Shown here: positions 1 through 9,108 of the stretch, one piece after another
How positions within the stretch are numbered: the stretch's first letter is position 1
Layout: each line of letters begins with the position of its first letter
Assembly (NCBI RefSeq): GCF_000307775.2
Contig: NZ_KK020676.1
Location: 2,288,751-2,352,750, forward strand
Direction of reading: 5' to 3'
Origin: Stutzerimonas stutzeri KOS6
GTDB lineage: Bacteria; Pseudomonadota; Gammaproteobacteria; Pseudomonadales; Pseudomonadaceae
DNA: 64,000 nt
Translations under genes and position numbers: made by a program
Notes under the pieces: generated by a model
Databases searched by the model: none
What the model was told of the DNA's origin: nothing
What the model saw: the letters and a program-made list of their open reading frames with translations, nothing else

Positions 1-11
1 CAAGTTTTTCC

Positions 12-325
12 CGTATTCCAGCCCAACGCAACGACAGCGCCAGGACTTGGTGGGCTGAAGCCCACCCTACGGGCTGCAAGCGAATCAAAAGCGCGGCCGA
101 GGCATCCGTCAGGTTTTCCCCGTATTCCAGCCCAACGCAACGACAGCGCCAGGACTTGGTGGGCTGAAGCCCACCCTACGGGCTGCAAGCGAATCAAAAG
201 CGCGGCCGAGGCATCCGTCAGGTTTTTCCCGTGTCCCAGCCCAACGACAGGCCAGGATTTGGTGGGCTGAAGCCCACCCTACGGACTGCAAGCGAATCAA
301 TGGCGCGGCCGGCAGCAAACGCCTG
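12..325. repeat. 109-bp tandem repeat, about 2.9 copies
   Basis: Two nearly identical 109-bp units (12-120 and 121-229) are followed by a diverged partial third copy (230 to about 325). Each unit carries the palindrome GGTGGGCTGAAGCCCACC followed by CCTACGG. The same palindrome recurs at 19783-19848 and, imperfectly, near 23690, so the unit probably amplified around a dispersed REP-like element. No convincing gene lies in 1-355. Confidence 0.9.
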
Positions 326-355
326 TCGAGCTTTTTCTCGCAGCTTGGTGGTGCT

Positions 356-973
356 TCAGAGCGTGAGCTTGCGGTTCGACGCTTTGAGGAATTCCTGCCT
401 CAACTCATCGAACGTATGCACCGCCGGGAACTGCGGGAACTCGGCGATGACGTTGTCCGGCGCATGGAACAGGATGCCGGCGTGGGCTTCGCTGAGCATG
501 GTGGTGTCGTTGTACGAGTCACCTGCGGCGATTACCCGGTAGTACAGGCTCTTCAGCGCGATGACCGACTGGCGCTTGGGGTCCTTCTGGCGCAGCTGGT
601 AATCCACCACACGATCGTTCTCGTCGGTGATCAGACGGTGACAGAGCAGCGTGGGGAAACCCAGCTGGCGCATCAGCGGCTGCGAAAACTCGTAGAAGGT
701 GTCCGACAGGATCACCACCTGGAAGCGCTCGCGCAGCCAGTCGACGAACTCCGGCGCGCCTTCCAGCGGCTTCAGCGTCGCGATGACCTTCTGGATGTCG
801 GCAAGCTTCAGGCCGTGCTCGTCGAGAATGCGCAGGCGCTGCTTCATCAGTACGTCGTAATCGGGAATGTCACGCGTGGTCGCCCGCAGCGATTCGATTC
901 CGGTGGCCTCGGCAAAGGCGATCCAGATTTCCGGAACCAGCACACCTTCCAGGTCGAGACAGGCTATTTCCAC
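356..973 (-). CDS. thrH: ThrH phosphoserine/homoserine phosphotransferase
   Basis: HAD-superfamily enzyme of 205 residues, the usual ThrH length. ThrH dephosphorylates phosphoserine and can transfer the phosphate to homoserine, linking serine and threonine metabolism. Visible motifs are the N-terminal nucleophile loop CLDLEGVLVPE, motif II ILSDTF and the C-terminal GDSYNDTTML loop that binds Mg2+. I start it at a GTG (971-973) because a GAGGAG Shine-Dalgarno sits about 7 bases upstream and because known ThrH proteins begin at this residue; an upstream in-frame ATG would add 21 unrelated residues. It is divergent from cysH, as in P. aeruginosa. Confidence 0.93.
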   Translation of the reverse strand: MEIACLDLEGVLVPEIWIAFAEATGIESLRATTRDIPDYDVLMKQRLRILDEHGLKLADIQKVIATLKPLEGAPEFVDWLRERFQVVILSDTFYEFSQPLMRQLGFPTLLCHRLITDENDRVVDYQLRQKDPKRQSVIALKSLYYRVIAAGDSYNDTTMLSEAHAGILFHAPDNVIAEFPQFPAVHTFDELRQEFLKASNRKLTL

Positions 974-1164
974 GGGCCACTCCTCAATGCAGAAAATTGA
1001 AGGCGGCACTCTAACGGCAGCTCGCGAGCGAAGCAACGCAAGCCTTATATCCGAAGCAGCTGATTAGCGTAGCTAAACGTTATTTAGCGGCATAAACGCC
1101 TTTTGCTACCATCCGCCGCCTCAGAGCGCCAAAGCGCCGATGTTACCTATAAGGAAGCCGCCCG

Positions 1165-1899
1165 ATGAGCCCATCTATCGACGTCGCCGCGTTGTCCGCC
1201 GCCTACGCCGAAAAATCTCCGCAGGATGTCCTGAAGCTTGCCTTCGACCTGTTCGGCGATGACCTGTGGATTTCCTTCAGTGGCGCCGAAGACGTGGTGC
1301 TGGTCGACATGGCCTGGAAGCTGAACAAGAACGTCAAGGTGTTCACGCTCGATACCGGCCGCCTGCACAGCGAAACCTACCGTTTCATCGAGCAGGTCCG
1401 CGACCACTACGGCATCGCCATCGAGATCATGACGCCAGACCCCGCGCTGTTGCAGCCGCTGGTCAACGAGAAAGGCCTGTTCAGCTTCTACCGCGACGGG
1501 CATGGCGAATGCTGCGGGATCCGCAAGATCGAACCGCTGCGGCGCAAACTGACGACCGTCCGCGCCTGGGCGACCGGACAACGCCGCGACCAGAGCCCCG
1601 GCACGCGCAGCCAGGTATCGGTGCTTGAGCTGGACAGCGCGTTCTCGACAGCGGACAACGCATTGTACAAGTTCAATCCGCTGGCGCAGATGACCAGCGA
1701 GGAAGTCTGGGGCTATATCCGCATGCTGGAAATCCCCTACAACAGCCTGCATGAACGCGGCTTCATCAGCATTGGCTGCGAGCCCTGCACCCGCGCGGTG
1801 CTGCCGAACCAGCACGAGCGTGAAGGCCGCTGGTGGTGGGAAGAAGCGACCCACAAGGAATGCGGGCTGCATGCCGGCAATCTGATCGCCAGGAGCTGA
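1165..1899 (+). CDS. cysH: Assimilatory adenylyl-sulfate (APS) reductase
   Basis: Cytosolic enzyme of cysteine biosynthesis that reduces APS to sulfite with thioredoxin as donor. The 244-residue protein has the PAPS-reductase fold motif [10 protein letters not shown] near residue 40 and [12 protein letters not shown]. The paired cysteines ECCGIRK and GCEPC bind the [4Fe-4S] cluster that distinguishes bacterial APS reductases from PAPS reductases, and the catalytic cysteine lies in the C-terminal KECGLH. A TAAGGA ribosome site precedes the ATG. cysB follows convergently; CysB is the expected activator of this gene. Confidence 0.95.
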   Translation: MSPSIDVAALSAAYAEKSPQDVLKLAFDLFGDDLWISFSGAEDVVLVDMAWKLNKNVKVFTLDTGRLHSETYRFIEQVRDHYGIAIEIMTPDPALLQPLVNEKGLFSFYRDGHGECCGIRKIEPLRRKLTTVRAWATGQRRDQSPGTRSQVSVLELDSAFSTADNALYKFNPLAQMTSEEVWGYIRMLEIPYNSLHERGFISIGCEPCTRAVLPNQHEREGRWWWEEATHKECGLHAGNLIARS

Positions 1900-1947
1900 T
1901 TGACTGAAACAGGGCCGGCGGGCGCAGACGCGACCCGCGGTTTCCGG

Positions 1948-2931
<984 letters not shown>

Positions 2932-3100
2932 TCAAGGCAACGGCGCCACCGCGCCTGCCGCAACACTTATAACCAAATGGACGAATCACCCCTGATGATA
3001 GATATTCCGTCCGGTTTTTGCTGTGCGACCTTTAGTCAGAGTGGACGCCGCGACGAATTCAGCTTAGCAGCGCGGCGGCGACCGAGCCGGGACGCTGCCT

Positions 3101-4054
3101 TCAGCGGCCGCGGCGATCGAGAAAGCGCAGCAAGTCGTGCAGCAACGCGGTCCGCGGCATGCAGACGCCCGCCGCGGCGGCCGCCGCCAGCGGTGCCGCG
3201 TAGATGGCCTGGAGTTCCATGGGGCGGCGCTGGAATCGATCGTGATACATGCTCGGCAGATAATCGGGCATGCGTGCCGTCCCCATCAGCAGCTTGTCCG
3301 GAAAATCCTCGGGCAGGATATGTCCCAGCGCATGCGCCGCCGCACACACCTCCTGCATGATCGCCTTGATCTGTTCGCGCGTATCGTCACTGCCAAGCAG
3401 CGCTTCGGTGCCGGCATCCAGCAGCGCAGAAAGGCCGTTGAACGGCACGTTCCACACCAGCTTCATCCAGCGAGCCTGGGCCAGGCTCGGCATCGCCGAC
3501 GAATCCACGTTCGCGCACCGGAACATCTCGACCATCTCGTTGAGCAGAGCGAGCTGCGCGTGCGAATCGTCCTGCACAGGCCCCGAGTGGTAGCCGAGGC
3601 TGACTCCGCCGAGTGCCTGATGCTCCACAACTCCTGGCGCCGAGCGATGAGCGCAGATCGCGCACAGACCACCCAGCAGGTGGATACTTGGCGGCAGTGA
3701 CGGCCGCAGGTCGTCTTCGACACCCAGCCCGTTCTGCAGCACCACGACCTTGCAGCCCGGCGCGGCAACCTGCGCGATGAGGGGTGCCAGCTCCTCGTTA
3801 CTGGTACTTTTGGCGCCTACCAGCACCCAGTCGCATGGCGGCATCTGCGATGCGTCACGATAGACCCGAGGCTGCTCCAGCAGCAGGGAACCATGAACGG
3901 CACTGTGGACACGCAGGCCGTGCTCGCGAACGGCAGCATATTCGCTGCGCAGCAGAAAATGGACCTCGTAACCGGCCCGCGCCAACATCAGGCCGTAAAA
4001 ACCACCGATGGCGCCAGTACCGATGATGCCTATACGCGGGCTTACTGCAGTCAT
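3101..4054 (-). CDS. 2-dehydropantoate 2-reductase family oxidoreductase
   Basis: NADPH-dependent oxidoreductase of the ketopantoate reductase (PanE/ApbA) family, 317 residues. The Rossmann motif GIIGTGAIGGFYG sits near the N-terminus. KPR-type features include the lysine in VGAKS, the QNGLG motif and the C-terminal-domain segment KLVWNVPFN containing the catalytic-type lysine. Start chosen at 4054 because a GGAG lies just upstream and the Rossmann fold begins about eight residues in. Pseudomonads often carry several PanE-like paralogues, so the true substrate may be another 2-oxo acid; I do not assign panE. Confidence 0.85.
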   Translation of the reverse strand: MTAVSPRIGIIGTGAIGGFYGLMLARAGYEVHFLLRSEYAAVREHGLRVHSAVHGSLLLEQPRVYRDASQMPPCDWVLVGAKSTSNEELAPLIAQVAAPGCKVVVLQNGLGVEDDLRPSLPPSIHLLGGLCAICAHRSAPGVVEHQALGGVSLGYHSGPVQDDSHAQLALLNEMVEMFRCANVDSSAMPSLAQARWMKLVWNVPFNGLSALLDAGTEALLGSDDTREQIKAIMQEVCAAAHALGHILPEDFPDKLLMGTARMPDYLPSMYHDRFQRRPMELQAIYAAPLAAAAAAGVCMPRTALLHDLLRFLDRRGR

Positions 4055-4328
4055 ACACGCTCCATAGAAGGACCGATGGTCATGACCATCGCGCCAACCG
4101 ATTGAAAAACCGAACAATAGCAGTCGGGTAGCCTGACTCCCAGCTCCCGGCCGGTTCGCGAGCGCAGCGTCCATCAGAAGCGGGCGGATCACGCCTATGG
4201 GCCATCAATCTCGTTGTCGAGTGCGGCCAATAGCGCTAAGGTTCCGTTTCCCCGCTGCGCCCTCAGGCTGTGTTCCGCCGCACCGGGATCGCTGGCGGAC
4301 GGCCCCCGTGATTCCTGACGAGTAACAA

Positions 4329-5405
4329 ATGGCTGATTTACCAATCGACGACCTCAACGTTGCCTCCAACGTGACCCTGATCACGCCCGAGCAACTGAAG
4401 CGTGAAATCCCGCTGACCGCCTCGGCACTGCAGACCGTCTCCCACGGGCGCCAAGTGGTTCGCGACATTCTCGACGGCAAGGACCACCGCCTGTTTCTGG
4501 TGATCGGCCCCTGCTCCATCCACGATCTCAAGGCTGCCCATGAGTATGCCGAGCGCCTCAAGGTCCTGGCGGAAAAGGTTTCCGATAGCCTGTTCCTCGT
4601 CATGCGGGTGTACTTCGAGAAGCCACGTACCACGGTCGGCTGGAAAGGACTGATCAACGATCCCTACATCGACGACTCGTTCAAGATCCAGGATGGCCTG
4701 CACATCGGCCGCAAGCTCCTGCTCGACCTGGCCGAAATGGGCCTACCCACGGCGACCGAAGCACTGGACCCGATTTCCCCGCAGTACCTTCAGGACCTGA
4801 TCAGCTGGTCGGCTATCGGTGCACGTACCACCGAATCGCAGACGCACCGCGAGATGGCCTCGGGGCTCTCGTCTGCCGTCGGCTTCAAGAACGGCACCGA
4901 TGGCAGCCTGACCGTGGCAATCAATGCCCTGCAATCGGTCTCCAGCCCTCATCGCTTCCTTGGTATCAACCAGTCCGGCGGCGTTTCCATCGTCACCACC
5001 AAGGGCAACAACTACGGCCACGTGGTGCTGCGTGGTGGCAATGGCAAGCCCAACTACGACTCGGTCAGCGTCGCAGTATGCGAGCAGGAGCTGAACAAGG
5101 CCGGCATTCGCCCGAACATCATGATCGATTGCAGCCACGCCAACTCCAACAAGGACCCCGCCCTGCAACCGCTGGTGATGGAGAACGTCGCCAACCAGAT
5201 TCTCGAAGGCAACGAGTCCATCGTCGGCCTGATGGTCGAAAGCCACCTCGACTGGGGCAACCAGTCGATCCCGAAGGATCTCTGCGACCTCAAGTACGGC
5301 GTATCCATCACCGACGCCTGTATCGACTGGGAGACCACCGAGAAAGCCGTCATGAGCATGCATGAAAAGCTCAAGGACGTGTTGCCCGGGCGGCAGCGCA
5401 ACTGA
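4329..5405 (+). CDS. 3-deoxy-7-phosphoheptulonate (DAHP) synthase, class I
   Basis: First enzyme of the shikimate pathway, condensing phosphoenolpyruvate and erythrose 4-phosphate. The 358-residue length and motifs are those of the type I-alpha (AroF/G/H) family: GPCSIHD, MRVYFEKPRTTVGWKGL, GARTTESQTHREMASG and IDCSHANSNKD, which carries conserved phosphate and metal ligands. The effector class (Tyr, Phe or Trp) cannot be read safely, so no symbol is given. A strong intrinsic terminator follows directly. Confidence 0.93.
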   Translation: MADLPIDDLNVASNVTLITPEQLKREIPLTASALQTVSHGRQVVRDILDGKDHRLFLVIGPCSIHDLKAAHEYAERLKVLAEKVSDSLFLVMRVYFEKPRTTVGWKGLINDPYIDDSFKIQDGLHIGRKLLLDLAEMGLPTATEALDPISPQYLQDLISWSAIGARTTESQTHREMASGLSSAVGFKNGTDGSLTVAINALQSVSSPHRFLGINQSGGVSIVTTKGNNYGHVVLRGGNGKPNYDSVSVAVCEQELNKAGIRPNIMIDCSHANSNKDPALQPLVMENVANQILEGNESIVGLMVESHLDWGNQSIPKDLCDLKYGVSITDACIDWETTEKAVMSMHEKLKDVLPGRQRN

Positions 5406-5409
5406 AATG

Positions 5410-5437
5410 AAAAACGCCGGTCTTCCGGCGTTTTTTT
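5410..5437 (+). terminator. Rho-independent terminator after DAHP synthase
   Basis: AAAACGCCGG-TCTT-CCGGCG followed by a run of seven T, directly after the stop codon. The A-tract on the left lets it also act on the opposing acetyltransferase transcript. Confidence 0.9.
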
Positions 5438-5730
5438 CATGGGCCCGGATCGGCCTTGTCCGGGCTCGATCGGTTGCGCTCGATATAGCGTTCGACATAT
5501 GAGCAGGAAGGAATGACCTGATAGCCCTCGCGCTCGGCATATTCGAGCGCGTGCTGCGCCAGCACCGCGGCTATGCCTCGTCCACGCAGGGCATCGGGTA
5601 CGAATGTGCGGTACATATCCAGCGTCTGCTTGCCCAGATCCATGTAAGCCAGATAGGCGCAGTGGCCATCGACCTCGGCCTCGAAACGATGACCGGCAAG
5701 ATCATGGTGAACGCGCACCGTATCGCTCAT
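5437..5730 (-). CDS. Small GNAT-type N-acetyltransferase (YjdJ-like)
   Basis: Compact 97-residue acetyltransferase-like protein. The acetyl-CoA signature PDALRGRGIAAVLAQ is followed by ALEYAEREG and the conserved PSCSYVERYIE ending, the pattern of the small YjdJ/At1g77540 family that keeps only the core of the GNAT fold. The substrate is unknown in the family. The start at 5730 is supported by GAGGAG seven bases upstream; a longer reading frame would add residues lacking similarity. It shares a bidirectional terminator with the DAHP synthase gene. Confidence 0.82.
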   Translation of the reverse strand: MSDTVRVHHDLAGHRFEAEVDGHCAYLAYMDLGKQTLDMYRTFVPDALRGRGIAAVLAQHALEYAEREGYQVIPSCSYVERYIERNRSSPDKADPGP

Positions 5731-6121
5731 CTTTAACTCCTCAGCAGGGTCGCCCTGTCTTCTTGTTCTCAGTGGCAGAAGGCACGTTGCTGCATCCGCC
5801 GTCAATTTCATGGGTCTTCTGTTCTACCTGTTTCCGCTCGATTCGGCCAGCCTCTCACTGATCAATATTTGTTCGACAGGATTAGGGGAACTTCGACCCC
5901 AGCGTCGGATCATTCCAACCAGGCAGCGTTAGAAACAGGCCCTGGGCTGGATGTTTTTCATCCAACTTGCCGTAATGAGCGCTGAAGCAACGGCAGTTTG
6001 AAAAAAAACCTGTAGCACCACCGTCGGCTCAGTTTACTTAAGCTAACTTATAGGTAGTATGTGCGCGCAAACTTTCCATAACGGAAGTTGCTTTATGGAT
6101 TTCCACCTTAAGGGGAACAAG
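5731..6121. other. Non-coding stretch upstream of oprI
   Basis: About 390 bases with no supportable gene. The right part is AT-rich and must carry the oprI promoter and leader. An in-frame ATG at 6059 lacks a ribosome site and would destroy the lipoprotein signal, so I do not use it. Confidence 0.5.
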
Positions 6122-6376
6122 ATGAACAACGTTCTGAAATTCTCTGCTCTGGCTCTGGCCGCAGTTCTGGCTACCGGTTGCAGCAATAGCATGACCAAAG
6201 AAAGCGAAGCTCGCCTGACCGCGACCGAAGACGCCGCTGCCCGCGCCCAGGCTCGCGCTGACGAAGCGTACAGCAAGGCCGACGAAGCTCTGGCCGCCGC
6301 TCAGAAGGCTCAGCAGACTGCTGACGAAGCCAACGAGCGTGCTCTGCGTATGCTGGAACGCGCCAGCCGCAAGTAA
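6122..6376 (+). CDS. oprI: Major outer-membrane lipoprotein OprI (Lpp-type)
   Basis: Abundant murein lipoprotein of 83 residues, the length of Pseudomonas OprI. The N-terminus is a lipoprotein signal peptide with lipobox LATGCSN (lipidated Cys near residue 20). The rest is an alanine-rich heptad coiled coil with repeated A..A..A spacing, ending in ERASRK whose C-terminal lysine is the expected attachment point to peptidoglycan. AGGGGAACAAG gives a good ribosome site. It is isolated between its leader and a strong terminator, fitting very high monocistronic expression. Confidence 0.97.
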   Translation: MNNVLKFSALALAAVLATGCSNSMTKESEARLTATEDAAARAQARADEAYSKADEALAAAQKAQQTADEANERALRMLERASRK

Positions 6377-6389
6377 GCTTCACGAAATG

Positions 6390-6422
6390 AAAAAAGCCGA
6401 CCTTTGCAGGTCGGCTTTTTTT
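6390..6422 (+). terminator. Rho-independent terminator after oprI
   Basis: AAAAAAGCCGACCT-TTGC-AGGTCGGC followed by seven T. The flanking A and T tracts make it usable in both directions, ending oprI and the opposing L,D-transpeptidase gene. Confidence 0.93.
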
Positions 6423-6442
6423 ATACGCTCACGACCGCCCCA

Positions 6443-7408
6443 TCAGAACAACTGATCCTCCTGGGCCGCGACTTCGGTACGCTGCTCGGCAATCTGCACC
6501 GGCAGACCATCCTCGCCGGCGATGATCTCACGCACCATTTCCCAATCCAGATGCAGGTTGCCCGCCGCCTCGTCACGCTTGAGCAGCGTGTTGATGACAA
6601 CGGCATGCTTGTCCATCAGGGTCAACGTCTTTTCCTCGCCCTCCTCCAGCGGCGCATGCGCCTCGAGGTAGACCTTGCCCTCGCTGACGCCGAACTTGTA
6701 TGGCTCGTCGACGATACGCACCGGCGTGCCGACCTTGACCATCTTCGCCAGCTCCAGCACGTTGTGGTTGAGCATGCGGAAGCAACCGTGACTGACGCGC
6801 ATGCCGATGCCGAATTTCTTGTTCGAGCCATGGATCAGGTAGCCGGGCAGGGCCAGGCTCATCTTGAACGGTCCCAGCGGGTTATCGGGCCCCGGCGGCA
6901 CAACGGTCGGCAGCGGATCACCTTCGGCGGCATGCTCTTCGCGAATCGACTGCGGTGGGTACCATGCAGGGTTGCTGGTCATCGCCGAAATACGGGTATT
7001 GCCGACTGGCGAACCCCAACCTTCCCGGCCGATGCCTAGCGGAAAGGTGTGCACCACATTCTGCCCTTGCGGGTAGTAGTACAGGCGATATTCGGCAAGA
7101 TTGATCACGATCCCCTCGCGGGGGCCGGACGGCAGGATGAAGCGGGTCGGCAGGATGATGTCCGTTCCCGCCCCCGGCAGCCAGGGATCGACGCCAGGAT
7201 TCGCCGCAACCAGCTCCAGATAACCGAGGTCATGGGTTTCACCGAGCGCCGCGAAGGTGTCTTCGTAGCGAGCCTTGATGACCTGGACCTGGCCGACGAT
7301 ATCGTCCCCCTCGGGCGGCAACGGCAACTCAAGGGCTGCGCAGGTGCCTGCCGAGAGCAACGCAGCGAATGACAAACAGGAGGCGACAGCGGACGCGCGC
7401 GAGAGCAT
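6443..7408 (-). CDS. L,D-transpeptidase (ErfK/YbiS family)
   Basis: Periplasmic enzyme that forms 3-3 peptidoglycan crosslinks or attaches lipoprotein to the wall. The 321-residue protein has an N-terminal signal sequence (residues 1-23), a LysM-like region near residues 40-90, and the YkuD catalytic domain with HGSNKKFGIG and the nucleophile motif SHGCFRM (Cys near residue 208). Its position next to oprI, sharing the terminator, suggests it may be the enzyme that links OprI to peptidoglycan; that is inference from context. P. aeruginosa has the same gene order. Confidence 0.93.
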   Translation of the reverse strand: MLSRASAVASCLSFAALLSAGTCAALELPLPPEGDDIVGQVQVIKARYEDTFAALGETHDLGYLELVAANPGVDPWLPGAGTDIILPTRFILPSGPREGIVINLAEYRLYYYPQGQNVVHTFPLGIGREGWGSPVGNTRISAMTSNPAWYPPQSIREEHAAEGDPLPTVVPPGPDNPLGPFKMSLALPGYLIHGSNKKFGIGMRVSHGCFRMLNHNVLELAKMVKVGTPVRIVDEPYKFGVSEGKVYLEAHAPLEEGEEKTLTLMDKHAVVINTLLKRDEAAGNLHLDWEMVREIIAGEDGLPVQIAEQRTEVAAQEDQLF

Positions 7409-7479
7409 TCAGAGAATCCTTGGACATGGAATATGAAGAGATGGTGGCGATTGTACTTGAAGCCGCTGAAAACAGTGAT

Positions 7480-7761
7480 CTACCACGCCGCTGCCGCGGA
7501 CGGAAGTCCCTTGCGCCGCGCTTCCAGAAGCTGCCGGCAGTGTGGGCACAACTGCCGATCCTTCAGCGTGGCGCGTTCGAGCTCCCTCCAGCGCGGCTGG
7601 GCCGGCAGCAGGCCGCCGCACAGCGTACGGTCGGCATTACCGCTCAGCTCCAGTTGGCGCAGCGCCAGGTGCAGTCGATTTTCACGACAGGCGAACATGT
7701 CGTACTGCTCGTCCGGCACGATAAGTCGATAAGCGTAAAGGGTCCTGGCTGAGCGCGACAT
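7480..7761 (-). CDS. Conserved hypothetical protein with CPHC motif
   Basis: 93-residue protein between the L,D-transpeptidase and tesA genes, on the same strand. Cysteines near residue 48 (TLCGG) and in QLCPHCRQL near residue 75 could bind zinc, although only three or four candidate ligands are visible. A GGAG ribosome site supports the start at 7761. No function recognised; from memory P. aeruginosa has a hypothetical gene at this place. Confidence 0.7.
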   Translation of the reverse strand: MSRSARTLYAYRLIVPDEQYDMFACRENRLHLALRQLELSGNADRTLCGGLLPAQPRWRELERATLKDRQLCPHCRQLLEARRKGLPSAAAAW

Positions 7762-7804
7762 CTGAGGCTCCAATCGAGGGCGCGACAGTAGCTGCGCGCA
7801 CGCC

Positions 7805-8410
7805 TCAAAGCAAGGGCTCGAGCGCCGGCCAGACCGTCTCCAGCAGCAGTGTCTGCGCTTGCGCCGTAGGATGGATGCCGTCGGCCTGCATCATGCCCGC
7901 AACGCCCCCTACGCCCTCCAGCAGGAAGGGAACATAGGCGACCGATTTCTCGCTAGCCAGCGAATCGAACGCATCGGCAAACGCACGGGTGTAACGCTGA
8001 CCGAGATTCGGCGGCATGCGCATGCCCAGCAACAGCACGTCTGCTCCGGCACCACGACTGCGCTCGATCATCCCGGCAAGATTCTGTTTCAATTGGACCG
8101 GCGACTGACCACGCAGTCCATCGTTGCCTCCCAGCTCCAGGATGACCACCTCCGGGGCATGCTCCTCGAGCAGCGGTCCGAGCCTGGCAAGCCCACCAGC
8201 CGTGGTGTCGCCACTGATGGAGGCATTCACTACACGCCAGGAATCATCCTTTTCGACCAGCCGCTCCTGCAGCAGGTGCACCCACCCCTGGCTGGTTTCC
8301 AGCCCGAAAGCGGCGCTGATACTATCGCCGACCACCAGAACGGTTCCGGCCAGGGCTCCCTGAGTCCAGCAAAGCAACGCCAGGGCCCCGCATTTCAGCC
8401 AACTACGCAT
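7805..8410 (-). CDS. tesA: Periplasmic SGNH esterase/thioesterase I TesA
   Basis: Multifunctional arylesterase, lysophospholipase L1 and acyl-CoA thioesterase, 201 residues. Signal peptide in residues 1-21, then the SGNH blocks: GDSIS (nucleophile Ser), SGDTTAGG (oxyanion Gly), GGNDGLRG (Asn) and the C-terminal DGIHPT with the catalytic Asp/His pair. The start lies only 11 bp from the divergent ABC ATPase gene, the same arrangement as E. coli tesA-ybbA, so both promoters must overlap the opposing coding sequences. Confidence 0.95.
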   Translation of the reverse strand: MRSWLKCGALALLCWTQGALAGTVLVVGDSISAAFGLETSQGWVHLLQERLVEKDDSWRVVNASISGDTTAGGLARLGPLLEEHAPEVVILELGGNDGLRGQSPVQLKQNLAGMIERSRGAGADVLLLGMRMPPNLGQRYTRAFADAFDSLASEKSVAYVPFLLEGVGGVAGMMQADGIHPTAQAQTLLLETVWPALEPLL

Positions 8411-8421
8411 CGGATTCCCTC

Positions 8422-9108
8422 ATGAGCGGCAACATTCTCGACGCCCGGAACCTTAACAAAGTGGTACCCAGCGCGGAAGGCGAGCTGAGCATCCTTGCCG
8501 ACCTGTCGCTGCAGCTGGCCAAGGGCGACAGCCTTGCCATCGTCGGCACCTCGGGCTCGGGCAAGTCCACCCTCCTCGGCCTGCTTGCCGGACTGGATCT
8601 GCCGAGCTCGGGTGAAGTGCATCTCGCCGGCCATGCGCTTTGCATGCTCGACGAGGACCAGCGAGCCCGGGTACGTGCCGAGCATGTCGGCTTCGTCTTC
8701 CAGTCCTTTCAGCTGCTGGACAGTCTGAACGCACTGGAGAACGTCATGCTGCCGCTGGAGCTGGACGGTCGTCATGACGCGCGCGAGCGCGCTACCGGGC
8801 TGCTCACGCGAGTGGGGCTGGGAGAACGCCTGCATCACTATCCGCGCCAGCTTTCCGGCGGCGAACAACAGCGCGTGGCGCTGGCGCGCGCCTTCGCGGC
8901 CGAACCGGACGTGCTGTTCGCCGACGAGCCTACCGGCAACCTCGATACCCATACCGGCGCGCACATCACCGAACTGCTGTTCGAACTCAACCGCGAGCGC
9001 GGGACCACGCTGGTTCTGGTGACCCATGACGAACGGCTGGCCAGCCGCTGTCAGCGGATGCTGCGGCTCGAGGGCGGCCGGCAGATCGCTGTCGAGGCCG
9101 GCGCATGA
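8422..9108 (+). CDS. ABC transporter ATP-binding protein (YbbA-like)
   Basis: ATPase of 228 residues in the MacB/LolD-like group. Walker A GTSGSGKST (near residue 41), Q-loop FVFQSFQLLD, signature LSGGEQQRVALARAF, Walker B VLFADEPTGNLD and the H-loop VTHDE are all intact. It overlaps the downstream FtsX-type permease gene by four bases (ATGA) and presumably forms a complex with it. Homologous YbbA/YbbP pairs are probable exporters of unknown substrate. Confidence 0.94.
   Translation: MSGNILDARNLNKVVPSAEGELSILADLSLQLAKGDSLAIVGTSGSGKSTLLGLLAGLDLPSSGEVHLAGHALCMLDEDQRARVRAEHVGFVFQSFQLLDSLNALENVMLPLELDGRHDARERATGLLTRVGLGERLHHYPRQLSGGEQQRVALARAFAAEPDVLFADEPTGNLDTHTGAHITELLFELNRERGTTLVLVTHDERLASRCQRMLRLEGGRQIAVEAGA

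Noticed and set aside
6059..6121. An earlier start for oprI at 6059
   Set aside because: It would add 21 residues before the lipoprotein signal peptide and has no ribosome site; 6122 has one and gives the standard 83 residues.
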